Assembly: GCF_028372415.1 (NCBI RefSeq)
Contig: NW_027325142.1
Span: forward strand, 326,843 to 390,842
DNA from: Notamacropus eugenii
Lineage: Eukaryota > Chordata > Mammalia > Diprotodontia > Macropodidae
DNA length: 64,000 nt
Direction of reading: 5' to 3'
The notes under the pieces: generated by a model
Told to the model about the DNA's origin: nothing
Databases searched by the model: none
Seen by the model: only the letters and a program-made list of their open reading frames with translations
Part shown: positions 53,191-64,000 of the stretch, piece by piece
How the letters are laid out: each line of letters opens with the position of its first letter
Position numbering within the stretch: the stretch's first letter is position 1
Made by a program: the position numbers and the translations under genes

Positions 53191-54201
53191 CCCACCTCAT
53201 CATTCAGCTCTAAGTTTTTTCTAAAGTTAGCTGAAGTTAATGAACTTTTTCTCAATCTCCATCTGTTTTTGACCTCCCTACAGCCTTTGACATTGTAGAT
53301 CCCTTTCTTTTCCTGCATGCTGTCTCCTTGAGGGCTTCTTGACACTGATCTCTTTTGATTTTCCACCACCTGCTGCTTCTCCTCAATGACCCTGAGGGGA
53401 CATTTCCCCATTAGACTGTAAATACTTCACTTTCTACATAGTCACTTTTAAATGCTCGGTTTTATTTGCTTTTTGCTGTTTGGGGTCTTGTATGTTTATT
53501 TCAAAGTTTCTGCTTACCTTTCATCTTTTTATCAACAATTTTTAGACGTGCTCTATTTTATTAATTCCCTTCCTTACCGACCCGTCCACTTCCCACCCCC
53601 CACCCAGTAAGATTATACTGTTTTGCTATTCTTGGTCGTAAACCGTCTCTTGACTTTTGGAATATCAATCATATTCCACGGTCTCTTATCCCATTTCCAA
53701 ACTTCTCCATTACTGTTAAGAGCACCACCATCACCCAGGCTCACATATTAGGAATCATCCTCGATTCCTTAGTCGCTCACCCCACCATACCCAAGACCTT
53801 TGGATTTTGCCTTTGTCTCTCACATCTGCCTTCTTCTCTCCTGATACCTGCACCACCTCAACACAGGCCCTCATTTTCTTATGCCTGAACTTTCACAGGA
53901 GCCCGCTGGTTGTTCTGCCTGCTACAGTTCTCTCAAGTGCATCCTCCACTCAGTTGTCAAAATGATCTTCCTAGAGTATACTTCTGTCCGTGTCATTTCC
54001 TCCCACTTGCCAGCATAAACTCCAGTGGCTCCTTATCACCTCTGAGATAAAGTGTGAAATCTTCTGTTTCACCTCCAAAGTCCTCATAACCTGTCTTCTC
54101 CCACACACACTTCTACCTCCCAAGGTATACCTGCAAGGATCAAGTGACATAACCATTGTAAAGCATTTATCACAATGTCTGGCACACAGTAAGTTATTAT
54201 T
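53191..54201 (+). mobile_element. L2 LINE fragment, right arm
   Basis: Mirror of 18690-19700, in sense here. Confidence 0.65.
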
Positions 54202-54445
54202 CTGTACTGTATGGTCAGTGGCCTCTGCCAGGATTAGCGTGAGCACAACAGCCTTGGCAGAGGTGCTGTAAAGTCCTGAACCAAGGTGCACCTGTTCTTT
54301 GCCTTCCCTTTCTGATCAGTAGGGGAAAACCCAAGTTCTTTTACAGAATAATACAGCTTCAGGTTCCAGAGTTCTTCACTAGAACCTTCTCTGGACTTCA
54401 GTCTCCCTGCCCTAGCACATTTGGGGAGGGGAGGCAGGAAAGAGA

Positions 54446-54581
54446 ATAAGCATTTTTATAGTACCTTCTCCGTGCCAGTCACAACAGCAGTGAGCAGATG
54501 CTATTATTATCCCCATTTTAGAATTGAGGAGACTAAAAACAGGTTAAGTGACTTGCCCAGGCTCACACAACTAGTACATGT
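54446..54581 (-). repeat. MIR SINE, right arm
   Basis: Mirror of 18310-18445. Confidence 0.8.
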
Positions 54582-55840
54582 TTCATGTAACCTCAGGCTC
54601 TAGGCTTCCCTGGCCCATTCCAATATCTGAGGGATTGTTATTATCCCTGTTAGAGGAGAAAAAAGTAATTAGGTGAGGGCTGGCCTGTTCAGTTTCCATA
54701 TACTCTGTCATCTTGAGGAAAGGATTACAATTTATTGACATTTCATTTCTTCTGGCTTTCCTATGCTGGTTGCTGTTGCTGTCCTGCATTTAGTTGGATG
54801 CATGCATGAATAATTGAATGAGTGAGTGAGTGAATGAATGAATGAAAAAGCACTTATTAAGTGCTTTTATGTATGTTAATAATGATGGATAAGTATGAGA
54901 GAGAGAAAGAGCACACGAAGAATTACTTGGTTCTTAAGAGTCTGTAGCGTAAACACAGTTAAAGGGCTCTGTGAACATGTTCAATATTTCATAGCATGAT
55001 GTGTAGAAAAACTGTTCATTAATAGTTAACTTATTTTTATTTTAGCATTGAAATTTCTGCTCCCTGAGGAATTCTCAAATTTTTTTGTGTGTTGAAATAT
55101 ATATTACATCTTTGTTATTATGCCTTTTGCAGATAAAATTATGATATGTTTTAAGTTTCATTCGTTCAGAGATTTTAAAGATGCATTTGCCTCTTTGTAC
55201 TACAGGAAATAAAGATTAGGACTTACTGAAATTAAATAAAATGTTGTGAGACTATAATGGGTTAAATTTGATTAATTTTTTTTCAGGAAGAAGCAATGGA
55301 TTTGATAAACAGAGAAACTGTACGTGAAAGGTGAGTATAGCACTTTGAAGTGTTATGATGGGCATTTTTTTTTTTATGAAGAAGATAATAACATACATCA
55401 CCAATCAAATCTCTTGTGTTTATAGGGAGGTGCAGACCGCAATGCAGATAAGTCAGTCTTGGGAGGAAAGCCTGCATTTGGTAAAGTCTTGAAAACCAGT
55501 TTTGTTGTGGATTCACCTTCTGGATTACCTTATGCCTTAACTCCTTAGCCTAATATACAGTCTTCTCTTGATTTAACTTCTACTTAATATTATCCAGTCT
55601 CAGCTAAGCTTCAGTTTACTTCAAGGCATTGTGCTTATCCTTAATTCATTCCATATCCCATTCAGGAAAGGGAGCCCAGGACAGAGCCTTGGAGAAAAAC
55701 ATCGCAGGCAGTTTCAGGGGTGGGGAGTGGGGTGGGAGGCATGAAGGGAAGACACATTATGGATGATAAGCAAAGGAAACTGAGGAGAGATCAGATATGT
55801 GGAGGGACGGAACATTGCCATGAAATCTCAGGGAGATTCC

Positions 55841-57061
55841 ATTTGAAAAAGATAGCCACTAATTTTAGGTGCTGTAAAAGGGTCACATAGGTTGAGGATA
55901 GAGGACCACCAAAACAGGAAGAGATGTACAGGCCACTCTCCTCATTCAATTATTCCAACAAAGGACTAGAAAAACTAAAGGATAGAAGCTTCTAAATCTA
56001 AATCACTAAAAATCCAAGCAAAAGACGGCAGGGGGTCAGGTTAGCATTAGGAAATAAAGCTGCTACTGAGTCAAACCAGGATACCATCAACACACAGTGC
56101 CTGAATCTGGGCACTAGGGCAAATATGATGACAGGAATGTTCAAGACTTAAACCCAGAAGAAGAAAATTACTTCAAGGCACTTACAAGCAAAGCCACAAA
56201 GCAAAGAACAACTTGTGCACAAACTAAACCACAGTTCTTGCAAAGTATGAAGCCAAAGATGATAAAGCAGACCCTAAATTGTTTTTATATGTTGTATGAA
56301 AGCACTGGAGGGAAATTTTGGAAAAGAAATGAGACCTTTGGAAAAAATAATTGGAAATAGAAACAACAGCTTGGCACAAGAAGTAAAAAAGTAAACAAAA
56401 GATACTTCGTCAGCCAACAGAAACCCTAAAAAAATAAAATGAACCAAAAGAAAAGTCAGTGACCTCATGTGGCAAGAAATATTAAAGAAAAGCCAAAACA
56501 TGGAAGAATAGAAGAAAAATGAAAGGTATCTCATGTCAGAAACAACTGATGGGTAAAATATTTGGAGAAAGATAATTTTAAAATCATTGGATTGCCTGAA
56601 AGCCAAGGACTCCTTCCCCACTCTCTACCCCTTAAGGGGTTTCGACATTCAATAAATAGATACATTTACTTCAATACATGATAAAAACTGTGCAGATTTC
56701 TAGAACCCAAAAGGAAAAGGAAAATAGAAGAATCCACTGAGCACCTTCTGAAAAAAAAAACCAAACCAAATTATGAATTATGACAGTTGTTATAGCCAAA
56801 ATCCAGATATATCACAAGAAAGGAAAAAGTGCAAGGAGGCAGAAAGAAAGAATTTGAGCATCAAGGTGCCACAATCAAGATAGCAATTACATTTAGAAAA
56901 TACGTTAAAAGAGTAGAGAGTTTGGAAGACAAAATTCCGAAAGAAATCAGACAGACTCTGATGAACAATTCACTCATCAAAATCGATTATAGTCATGTAG
57001 GACATAGGGAGGGAGAACACATGGACCTTCAAAAGAGTACTTTTAAGTATTCCTGATGCAA
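55841..57061 (+). mobile_element. HAL1/L1 ORF1 region, right arm
   Basis: Mirror of 15830-17050. Sits in the intron between right-arm exons 5 and 6. Confidence 0.6.
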
Positions 57062-57248
57062 AAAAAACCCCCAAGCTTTTCAATATAAACCCAGGAGTCA
57101 AGAGAAACATGAAAAGGTAAATATGAGGAACGCTTTTGAGGGGCTATCATTAGCATACTGCTTAAAATCTAATACAGGAAAATGGTACATGTCACTTCAG
57201 ATCCCTATCATCATTGGCTGTCACAGAAGTATTGCGGTTTCATGGTGT

Positions 57249-57771
57249 GTCATGGTGGCACCATCTCAAAGAATTCAGAGTCAGACCACCTCGGATCCAA
57301 GACATTTATTGAAGACTGATGCCCCTCAGAAGTGGACTAGGTTCCAGGAGGAACCAGCAACTTCAGAGAAAGCAAGATGGGTTTCTTATAGGGCAAAGAT
57401 GCAACTACATAACAGAAATTATGAATATTAAAAAGGCAGGAAGAATTTGTTAAGGGATTAGGTAATGGGGAAAGGGTCCCTTCTGTGGTTTAGTGGTCAA
57501 ACATCCTGTTCATACGGCTTTCTGATTGACTAGCTGTTATCTTGACTGGTCAAGATGGACAGTTAGGTATCGTGTCCTGTCTTGGATGGTTGACGTGATT
57601 GTGGTTGAGTACAAGGACGTACCCGTTCAAATATGTGAAATGGATCTGGGGGCAATGGTTATATTGAGTCTGGGGCCTGAGATGTGGTTAAAGCTAGACT
57701 GTGTGGTCAAATCAGGACATGCCTGCTGTTCCACAAGGAGGTTAGAATTGTTGGGACTGGAGGCAGCTTTT
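57249..57771 (-). mobile_element. Solitary ERV LTR, right arm
   Basis: Mirror of 15120-15642. In antisense orientation within intron 5 of the orphan exon set, as in the left arm. Confidence 0.5.
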
Positions 57772-58431
57772 TTAGGATTCCATCAGAAGGAGTCTAATAA
57801 GGATGTGTTTTGATGTTTGGATGATCTTAAAGGATGAGTAGGAATGGAGGAGAAAAGGAATATATTTGAAGGGAAAAGAAGAAGATCCATATACTATGCA
57901 CTGAATGCTGGTGGTATAGGGAAAGACAGGCCAACAGCCCCTCTTCTCAAGGATCTCATGAGCTAATGGAGTGGAGAAGGCTAGGTACAAAAAGATCTCT
58001 ACCCGATAAATTCAAGATAAATCTCAGAGGAAAGGGATTGAGATTAAGGAGGACTGAGAGAGGCTTCTTACAAAAGGTAGAAATTTAGTTGAAGAAATTT
58101 AGTGAAGGAAGTCTGGGAAGCTGGGAGATTGGGATGCAGAAGGAGAGCGTTCTAGTCATGGGTGCCAGCTGGGGAAAATGCCTAGAGTTGGAAAATGGAG
58201 CATCTTGTGAAGAACAACATGTCAATGTATCATAGTGTTTGTGGAGGGACATAGAATGTAAAGACATTAGAAGGGTAGCTAAAGGGCCAAGGTACGAAGG
58301 GCTTTGAAAACTAGGATATCTTATCTTTGATCATGGTGGGTGGGAATAGGGGTCCTTTGAAGTTTATTAAATAGGAGCATAATAATGGTGAGGTCTTCAT
58401 TTTAGGGAAATCAATCTGTCAAGTGAGTGGA
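57772..58431 (-). mobile_element. L2 LINE 3' region, right arm
   Basis: Mirror of 14460-15119. Confidence 0.65.
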
Positions 58432-58550
58432 GGATAGATTGATTTGGGGAGGGACTTAAGGCAAGACCAGGTAGTAGGGTTTTGTAATCAACCAGGCCTG
58501 GTGATAAGGGCTTGCTGCAAGCTGTGTCAGAGAAAAGAAGGAGGCACGTA

Positions 58551-59855
58551 CAGTAGAACCTCGGTTTACGAATTTAATTTGTTCCAAGATTCTGTTCATC
58601 ATGCGATTTTTTCGTATTGCAAAGCGAATTTTCCCATAGGAAATAATGTGAAGTCACATGATCAGTACCTCATCCCCCAAAACATTCATGTAAAAATAAT
58701 TATATATATGTATATATATATATATAGAAAGTACACATAATTATTTATGATTTTAAGTAAGCGTTTTGTCCCTCATGCACCTGAAATACAATAGCAATGA
58801 TTAATGCACAATACGAACCAAAAATAAAGTAAATTCACCTGCACTTTACCTTTGAAAAGAGTTGTGGCTGGCATAAGGGAGTTGAGAGGGAGGAGGAGGA
58901 AGAAGGGATATTGCTTGGAAGGAGATTGAACATTGGGGACATTGGGGAACATTGGGGATTTCAGTGTCAGGAGTGTTCTCTCCTATGCTACTTTCACTAA
59001 AAGCAAGACTAACATTACTGTCTTCACTTTTTTTCATTTGTTCGAATCACTTTCATGTTTTGACTCACTGTGTTTTTTTTTCCTTTACGTTCGCTTCTGA
59101 TTAGGACTCTATCTAATGATACTTCTTTTTGACATTTTTTCAGACTCACAGAAATGTGACTTTGCATTCTCGTTAAAAATATTTGTGGTTCTCCTTGCTA
59201 CAGCCTTACTTGGGTGACGTTTTTCAACAAAATTTTGCACTTTTCCCCACATCTGATAAGCTTCCCTAATCTCACTTGACATGAGGCAGTCCTCCGAATT
59301 CTCCACCTCCTCCTCAGATGAGGTATCCTCCGCAACCTCTCGCTGATCTCCTCTTGCAGATCCATCAGTTCGTTGATCGTCAGCTCCTGGCTGTGTTCTT
59401 CCACTGGCTCTTTGTTCTCGGTTCGGTATCATCTGCTAACTACTTCTCACTGATCCACATGAGAAGCAGCTTTTCAACATATTCTGGAACACGTGGCCTT
59501 TGCTTTGATATTCTCGTGACCCCTTTCACTGCATCTACTGCCTTTATTTTGTCCTTCTTCCTCAAAAAGGTACAGATTGTAGATGCATTATAAAACCGTG
59601 AGAGGTCGGTCACACGCACGCACGCACGCCAGATTCATGCTTCTCAGTGATTTCTTTTTTTTCATTTCCAACGTAGTGGTCTCCTTCTTCTTTGCACCTT
59701 CCTTTTCAGTCTTCTTCTTCATTAGAGCCAGTGTTACACACATTGTTGTAGATCTCTGTCCTTACCCTACACTTTTACGCAAACACATGTGAACACCCTT
59801 GCAATGGTACTGTTAAGAGCGAACAGCGCTACCTTCCCGAAGGGTCAGCGCCCTT
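58551..59855 (-). mobile_element. Tigger/pogo-type transposon, right arm
   Basis: Mirror of 13040-14340. The terminal repeat CAGTAGAACCTCGGTTTACG starts at 58551, preceded by TA. Contains the longer allele of the TA microsatellite at 58695-58728. Confidence 0.75.
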
Positions 59856-60014
59856 TTGATTACCTGGCTTTTCCAAGAGATCAGTAGCATTTCTGATTCT
59901 TTGGTTTCCTTCTGCGGTTATTGTGTTTGTTGTTCTCAACATACCAGGTCTTATGAGAATCGCAATGCCAAGAAATACTTCCCCCCACAGAAAAGGATTT
60001 CCTGGAGACTAAGT

Positions 60015-60160
60015 TAATGTCGACTATGGACCATATTTCGAGTGTACTAGATCTTAGAATCATCTAGTCTAACTCCCTTATGAGAAACGCAGGGAAGTGA
60101 AGTGATTTATAAAAGGCTACATAGATGGGGCTTCTGATTCCAAATCTCTTTGCATTACAT
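60015..60160 (-). repeat. MIR-like SINE fragment, right arm
   Basis: Mirror of 12735-12880, about 70 bp before orphan exon 6. Confidence 0.6.
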
Positions 60161-61059
60161 TAAATCCTTTCAAATGTCTTGAGTCTAAATTAATTGACCA
60201 TCTGCAATTTTGTAACTTTAAAAAAAAAATAGAGTGGTGGTGATGCCGAGAAGTCATCCTTTCGGAAGTTAATTGATTTCGTTCCAGTTTCCCCAGCACC
60301 TTCACCCACCAGGGGAGTTGGCAAGGTAAGCCAGGAAAGCAGAAATTTGAACCGCTTTACGAATCTTTCTGGCAGTTTTCTTTTGCTTCGACTTATTTCA
60401 AATTAAAAAAAAACATTGTTTGTTTTCCTTAAACTTTTCCTTTTTTAAAGCAATGTTTCTCACCATCATTACAAAGTTTTGTGAGCAGCAGCGGATTTCC
60501 TCCAAGTCCTATTCCTAGCCCAACAAGACGATTTACAACGTAAGTACGTGTGTACTGCTCAACTGCAAATTCTTTGATTTCACAATTGTCAGGACTCTCC
60601 CTTCATTAATATAAATTGAAAATCCTTCATGCTTTAATACCAGTTCACAAGTTGTCATGATCAAAAAAGTTCACTTGTTACCCCACTAACTAATAACAGG
60701 CCTCTCTTTCAATGTTAACTGGTTTAGTGCTTGGAATACAGGCGTAACTTTCTAATGCAAGACCTGAGAACCTGGTACAATGTGGTAAATTTAGTGCTAC
60801 TTTCAGAGTTTTGAAGAATTTTGACTTGCTGTAGGACTTCAATGGAGGCTCTGTAGTTCTTGTTTTTGTTTTTACAAATATAAGTATTTTGAACACTTTT
60901 TTCTACATTGTGAAATCATGGGGCTGTATTCTTCACACTTCAAAAAACTATATTCATTGAATGCCTTTTACTATTATAATATGAGGAATTATTTATCCAC
61001 TAGTAATACCCTAAAATTCCACTTGCAGCTATTATTTATTACATTGTTTCCTTCTTCCA

Positions 61060-61632
61060 ACTTTCTCATAACACAGTAGTGTTCCATGACATTCATATAC
61101 CACAACTTGTTCAGTCATTCCCCAGTTGATGGGTATCTCCTCAATTTCCAATTCTTGGTTACCACAAAAAGAGCTGCTATAAATATTTTTGTACATGTGG
61201 GTCCTTTTCCCTTTTTTATGATGTCTTTGGGATGCAGCCCTAGAAGCGATATTGCTGGGTCAAAGGGTACACAGTTTCATAGCCCTTTGAGCATAGTTCC
61301 AAATATGTCTCCTAAAGGATTAGATCAGTTCACAACTCCACCAACCATGAATTAGTGTTCCAATTTTCCCACATCCTCTCCAACGTTGATCATTTTCCTG
61401 TTTTGTCATGTTAGACCATCACAGAGTTGTCTTGATGTACGTTTGTCCAACCAAAGGTGATTTAGAGTATTTTTCATATGACTATAGATATCTTTAATTT
61501 TTTCATCTGAAAACTGCCTGTTCATATCCTTTGAACATTTAGCAATTGGGTCATGACTTGTATTCTCATAAATTTGACTCAGTTCTCTAGGTATTTTAGA
61601 AATGAGCCCTTTATCAGAGACACTGGTCGTAA
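61060..61632 (-). mobile_element. L1 ORF2 3' fragment, right arm
   Basis: Mirror of 11263-11835. Confidence 0.75.
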
Positions 61633-64000
61633 AAATTGTTTAGCATTCATTTTTAAAGCTGAGTTCCAAAATCTCTCCCTTCCTCCCTCTTCAACCCTTT
61701 ACATTAAGAAGGCAAGCAATTCGATGCAGGTTATGCACGTCTAGTTATGCAAAACATATCCATAATAGTCATGTTGTCAAAGAAAACACAGACAAAAAGA
61801 AGTATGTTGCAATCTGTATTCCGACAGCATCACTTCTTTCTCTAGGGAAGGTTAACATTTTTCATCAGAAGTCCTTCAGAGTTGTCCTGAATCATTGCAT
61901 TGCTGAGAATAGCTAAGCCATTCGCAGCTGATCACCTCTTAGAGCATTGCTGTTACTTTGAGCAGAGCACCTTTCATTTTACATCAGCTCAGATACGTCT
62001 TTGCAGGCTTTTCTGAGAGCATCCTGCTCACCATTTCTTATAAAGCAATAGCATTCCATCATAATCACATACCACGGTTTGTTCAGCCGTTAATGAATTG
62101 ATGGGCATCCCCTCAATTTATGATTCTTTGTACCCAGAAAAGAGCTGCTACAAATATTTTTGTACATATAGGTCCTTTTCTTTTATCCCTTTTGGGATTC
62201 AGACCTAGCAGTGGTATTGCTATGTCAAAAGGTATCCATGGTTTTATAGGCAGAGTTTATAGGAACTTTGGGCATAGTTCCAAATTGCTCTACAGAATTA
62301 GGTCACAACTCCACCAGTAGTGCATTACTGTCTCATTTTCCACACATCCCCTCGAACATTGGTCATTACCTTTTTCTGTCCTATTAGCCAGTCTAATAGG
62401 GATGAGGTATCCTCTGGATTGTTTCAGTTTGCATTTCTCCAATCAGTAGTGGCTGTAGATAGCTTTGATTACTTCATCTGAAAACTGGTCATATCTTTTG
62501 ATCATTTATCAACTGGGGAATGACTCTTATTTTTATGAAGTTGACTGAGTTCTCTATATGTTTAAGAAATGAGACTCTTATCAAAGAAACTTGCTTCATA
62601 ATGTTTTTTCACAGTTTCCTTTGCTAATAATATTTCCCACCTTCCTATCTCCACCCCATTTATTCCAGTCTCTTTCTCCTTTCACCCTGTCCCTCTTTAA
62701 AAGTGGGTTGCTTCTGACTTACCCCTTCCCTCAATTTGCCATCCCAGCTATCACCGCTACCCCCCTTCTCTCTTTTCCCCTTTCCCTCCTACTTTCCTGT
62801 AGGGCAAGATAGATTTCTACACCCAGTTGAAGGTGTATATCATTCCCTCTTTGAGCCAGTTCTGATGAGAGTAAGGTTCACTCCCCCTCACCTTTGCCCT
62901 TTTCCACTCCACTGTAGAAGCTTTGGCTTGCCTCCGTTATGTGAGATAATGTGCCCCATTCTACCTCTCCCTGTCCCTTTCTTCCAATCCATTCCTCTTT
63001 CTCACCCCTTATTTCTTAGGTATCCCTTCATATTCAACTCACACCCTTGTGCTCTGTTTATATATACTCCTTCTAACAACCCCAATAATGAGAAAGGTCT
63101 CATGAGTTATAAATATCATCTTGCAGTGTAGGAACACAAACAGTTTAATCTTATCTTTTTTATGTTTCTTCTGAATCTTGTATTTGCAAGTCAGTTTTTC
63201 TATTCAGTTTTGATCTTTTCATCTGGAATGCTTGAAAGTCCTCTGTCTCATTGAATGTCCAACTATTCCTCTGAAGGATTACATTCGGTTTTGTGGGGTT
63301 GGTGATTCTTGGTTGTAATCCTGACCCTTTTGTCCTTGGGAGTATCATATTCCAAGCTCTCTGATCCTTTAATGTAGAAACTACTAAGTTATCCTGACTG
63401 TTGCTCCACCGTACTTGAATTGTGTCTTTCTGATTGCTTCTCCTTGCCCTGGGAACTCTGGAATTTATAATATTCCTGGGAGTTTTCATTTGGGGATCTC
63501 TTTTAGGGAGTGATCAGTGAATTCTATCAATTTCTATTTTCTCTTCTGGGTCTAGAATTTCAGGGCATTTCCCCCCGATAATTTCCTGAAAGATGATATC
63601 TAGGCTCTTATTCTGATCACAACTTTCAGGTAGTCCACTAATTTATAAATTATCTCTCCTGGATCTATTTTCCAGTTCATTTGTTTTTCCAAGGAGCTAT
63701 TTCACTTTGCCTCCTAATTTTTTTTCATCTTTTTATTTAATAATTTCTTGGTTTCTCTTGGAGTCATTAGCTTCCTTGTGCTCCATTCTAATTTTTAAGG
63801 AATTATTTTCCTCAGTGAGCTTTTGGACCTTGTTTTCCATTTCTTCAATTCTGCTTTTTAAAGCATTCTTCTCCTCACCGGATGTTTTGGACCTCTTTTG
63901 ACATTTAGCCTAGTCTGTTCAACTCTCTTACCATCTTTGGGCTGAGAGCTCCAGACATAGCCACCGCTGCTGCTGATTGATTCACTCCTAAGTGCTGCTC
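61633..64000 (-). mobile_element. HAL1-type LINE, right arm, cut by the window edge
   Basis: Mirror of 8895-11262. The 5' UTR continues past the window. If the arm matches the left flank further, it should reach the HAL1 5' end at about 64.2 kb. Confidence 0.75.

Larger units (their letters stand above)
55287..60539 (+). pseudogene. Orphan mirrored copy of PABIR2-like exons 4-7 (right arm)
   Basis: Plus-strand exons at 55287-55330, 55426-55480, 60233-60325 and 60451-60539 match the left-arm exons. Frame and splice sites are intact, including the short introns. No plus-strand exons 1-3 lie upstream within the window, and exons 8-9 would fall near 65.4-67.4 kb if the arm extends that far. As drawn it is a partial gene copy, not a decayed one. 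It holds the inhibitory helix but lacks the start codon and half of the B55-docking motif. It could be expressed from the divergent promoter at 50 kb or after inversion of the spacer. Confidence 0.85.
51748..64000. repeat. Right arm of the giant inverted repeat
   Basis: Reverse complement of 8895-21143, running off the right edge of the window. It contains plus-strand copies of PABIR2-like exons 4-7 (55287-60539) and mirrored copies of the left-arm repeats. The inner edge at 51748 abuts an antisense L1 ORF2 fragment, whereas the left inner edge sits inside an antisense HAL1/L1. Such high identity between arms carrying fast-decaying repeats implies recent duplication, continuing arm-to-arm gene conversion, or an assembly error. 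The sequence alone cannot separate these. Confidence 0.95.

Overview
Eukaryotic, mammalian DNA, most probably from a marsupial. There are no bacterial-style operons. Nearly all short ORFs fall in repeats: L1 and ORF1-only half-L1 (HAL1) elements, an RTE-type LINE with a triplet tail, L2, MIR/MAR-like tRNA SINEs, ERV LTRs and a Tigger DNA transposon. The L1 3' UTR, HAL1 and RTE types look metatherian, but the species cannot be read from the sequence.

One host gene is recognisable, and only as spliced exons. It is a PABIR family gene, PABIR2 (FAM122B)-like, encoding an inhibitor of the phosphatase PP2A-B55. It runs on the minus strand from a CpG-rich, ETS-box promoter near 50.0-50.25 kb to beyond 5.5 kb. 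Nine coding exons chain in one open frame with consensus splice sites: 49985-49870, 45972-45894, 28832-28776, 17604-17561, 17465-17411, 12662-12570, 12444-12356, 7471-7407 and 5639-5543. A tenth, diverged terminal exon may lie at about 5330-5124.

The dominant structure is a giant inverted repeat. The left arm (at most 8895 to 21143) is the reverse complement of the right arm (51748 to at least 64000), around a 30.6 kb spacer. The arms are at least 12.25 kb long. The only difference I found by eye is two extra TA units in the right copy of one microsatellite. The right arm continues past the window edge, so the full arm length is unknown.

The gene and the inverted repeat interlock. Promoter and exons 1-3 lie in the spacer, exons 4-7 lie in the left arm, and exons 8-9 lie left of the part of the arm visible here. 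The right arm carries a second, apparently identical set of exons 4-7 on the plus strand, with intact splice sites and no exons 1-3. Recombination between arms would flip the spacer and point the promoter and exons 1-3 at the other copy, rebuilding exons 1-7 on the opposite strand. This promoter-bearing invertible spacer between mirrored downstream exon sets is the most interesting feature of the window.

Layout: 1-8.7 kb, gene 3' part with L1/HAL1/SINE pieces; 8.7-21.1 kb, left arm (HAL1, L1, exons 7-4, Tigger, L2, LTR, HAL1, L2, HAL1); 21.1-51.7 kb, spacer (large antisense L1 ORF2 with a nested RTE, HAL1s, L2s, exons 3-1, a strongly C-poor stretch, promoter, LTR nested in L1); 51.7-64 kb, right arm, mirror of the left. 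The repeat families are assigned from memory of consensus patterns, and their ends are approximate.
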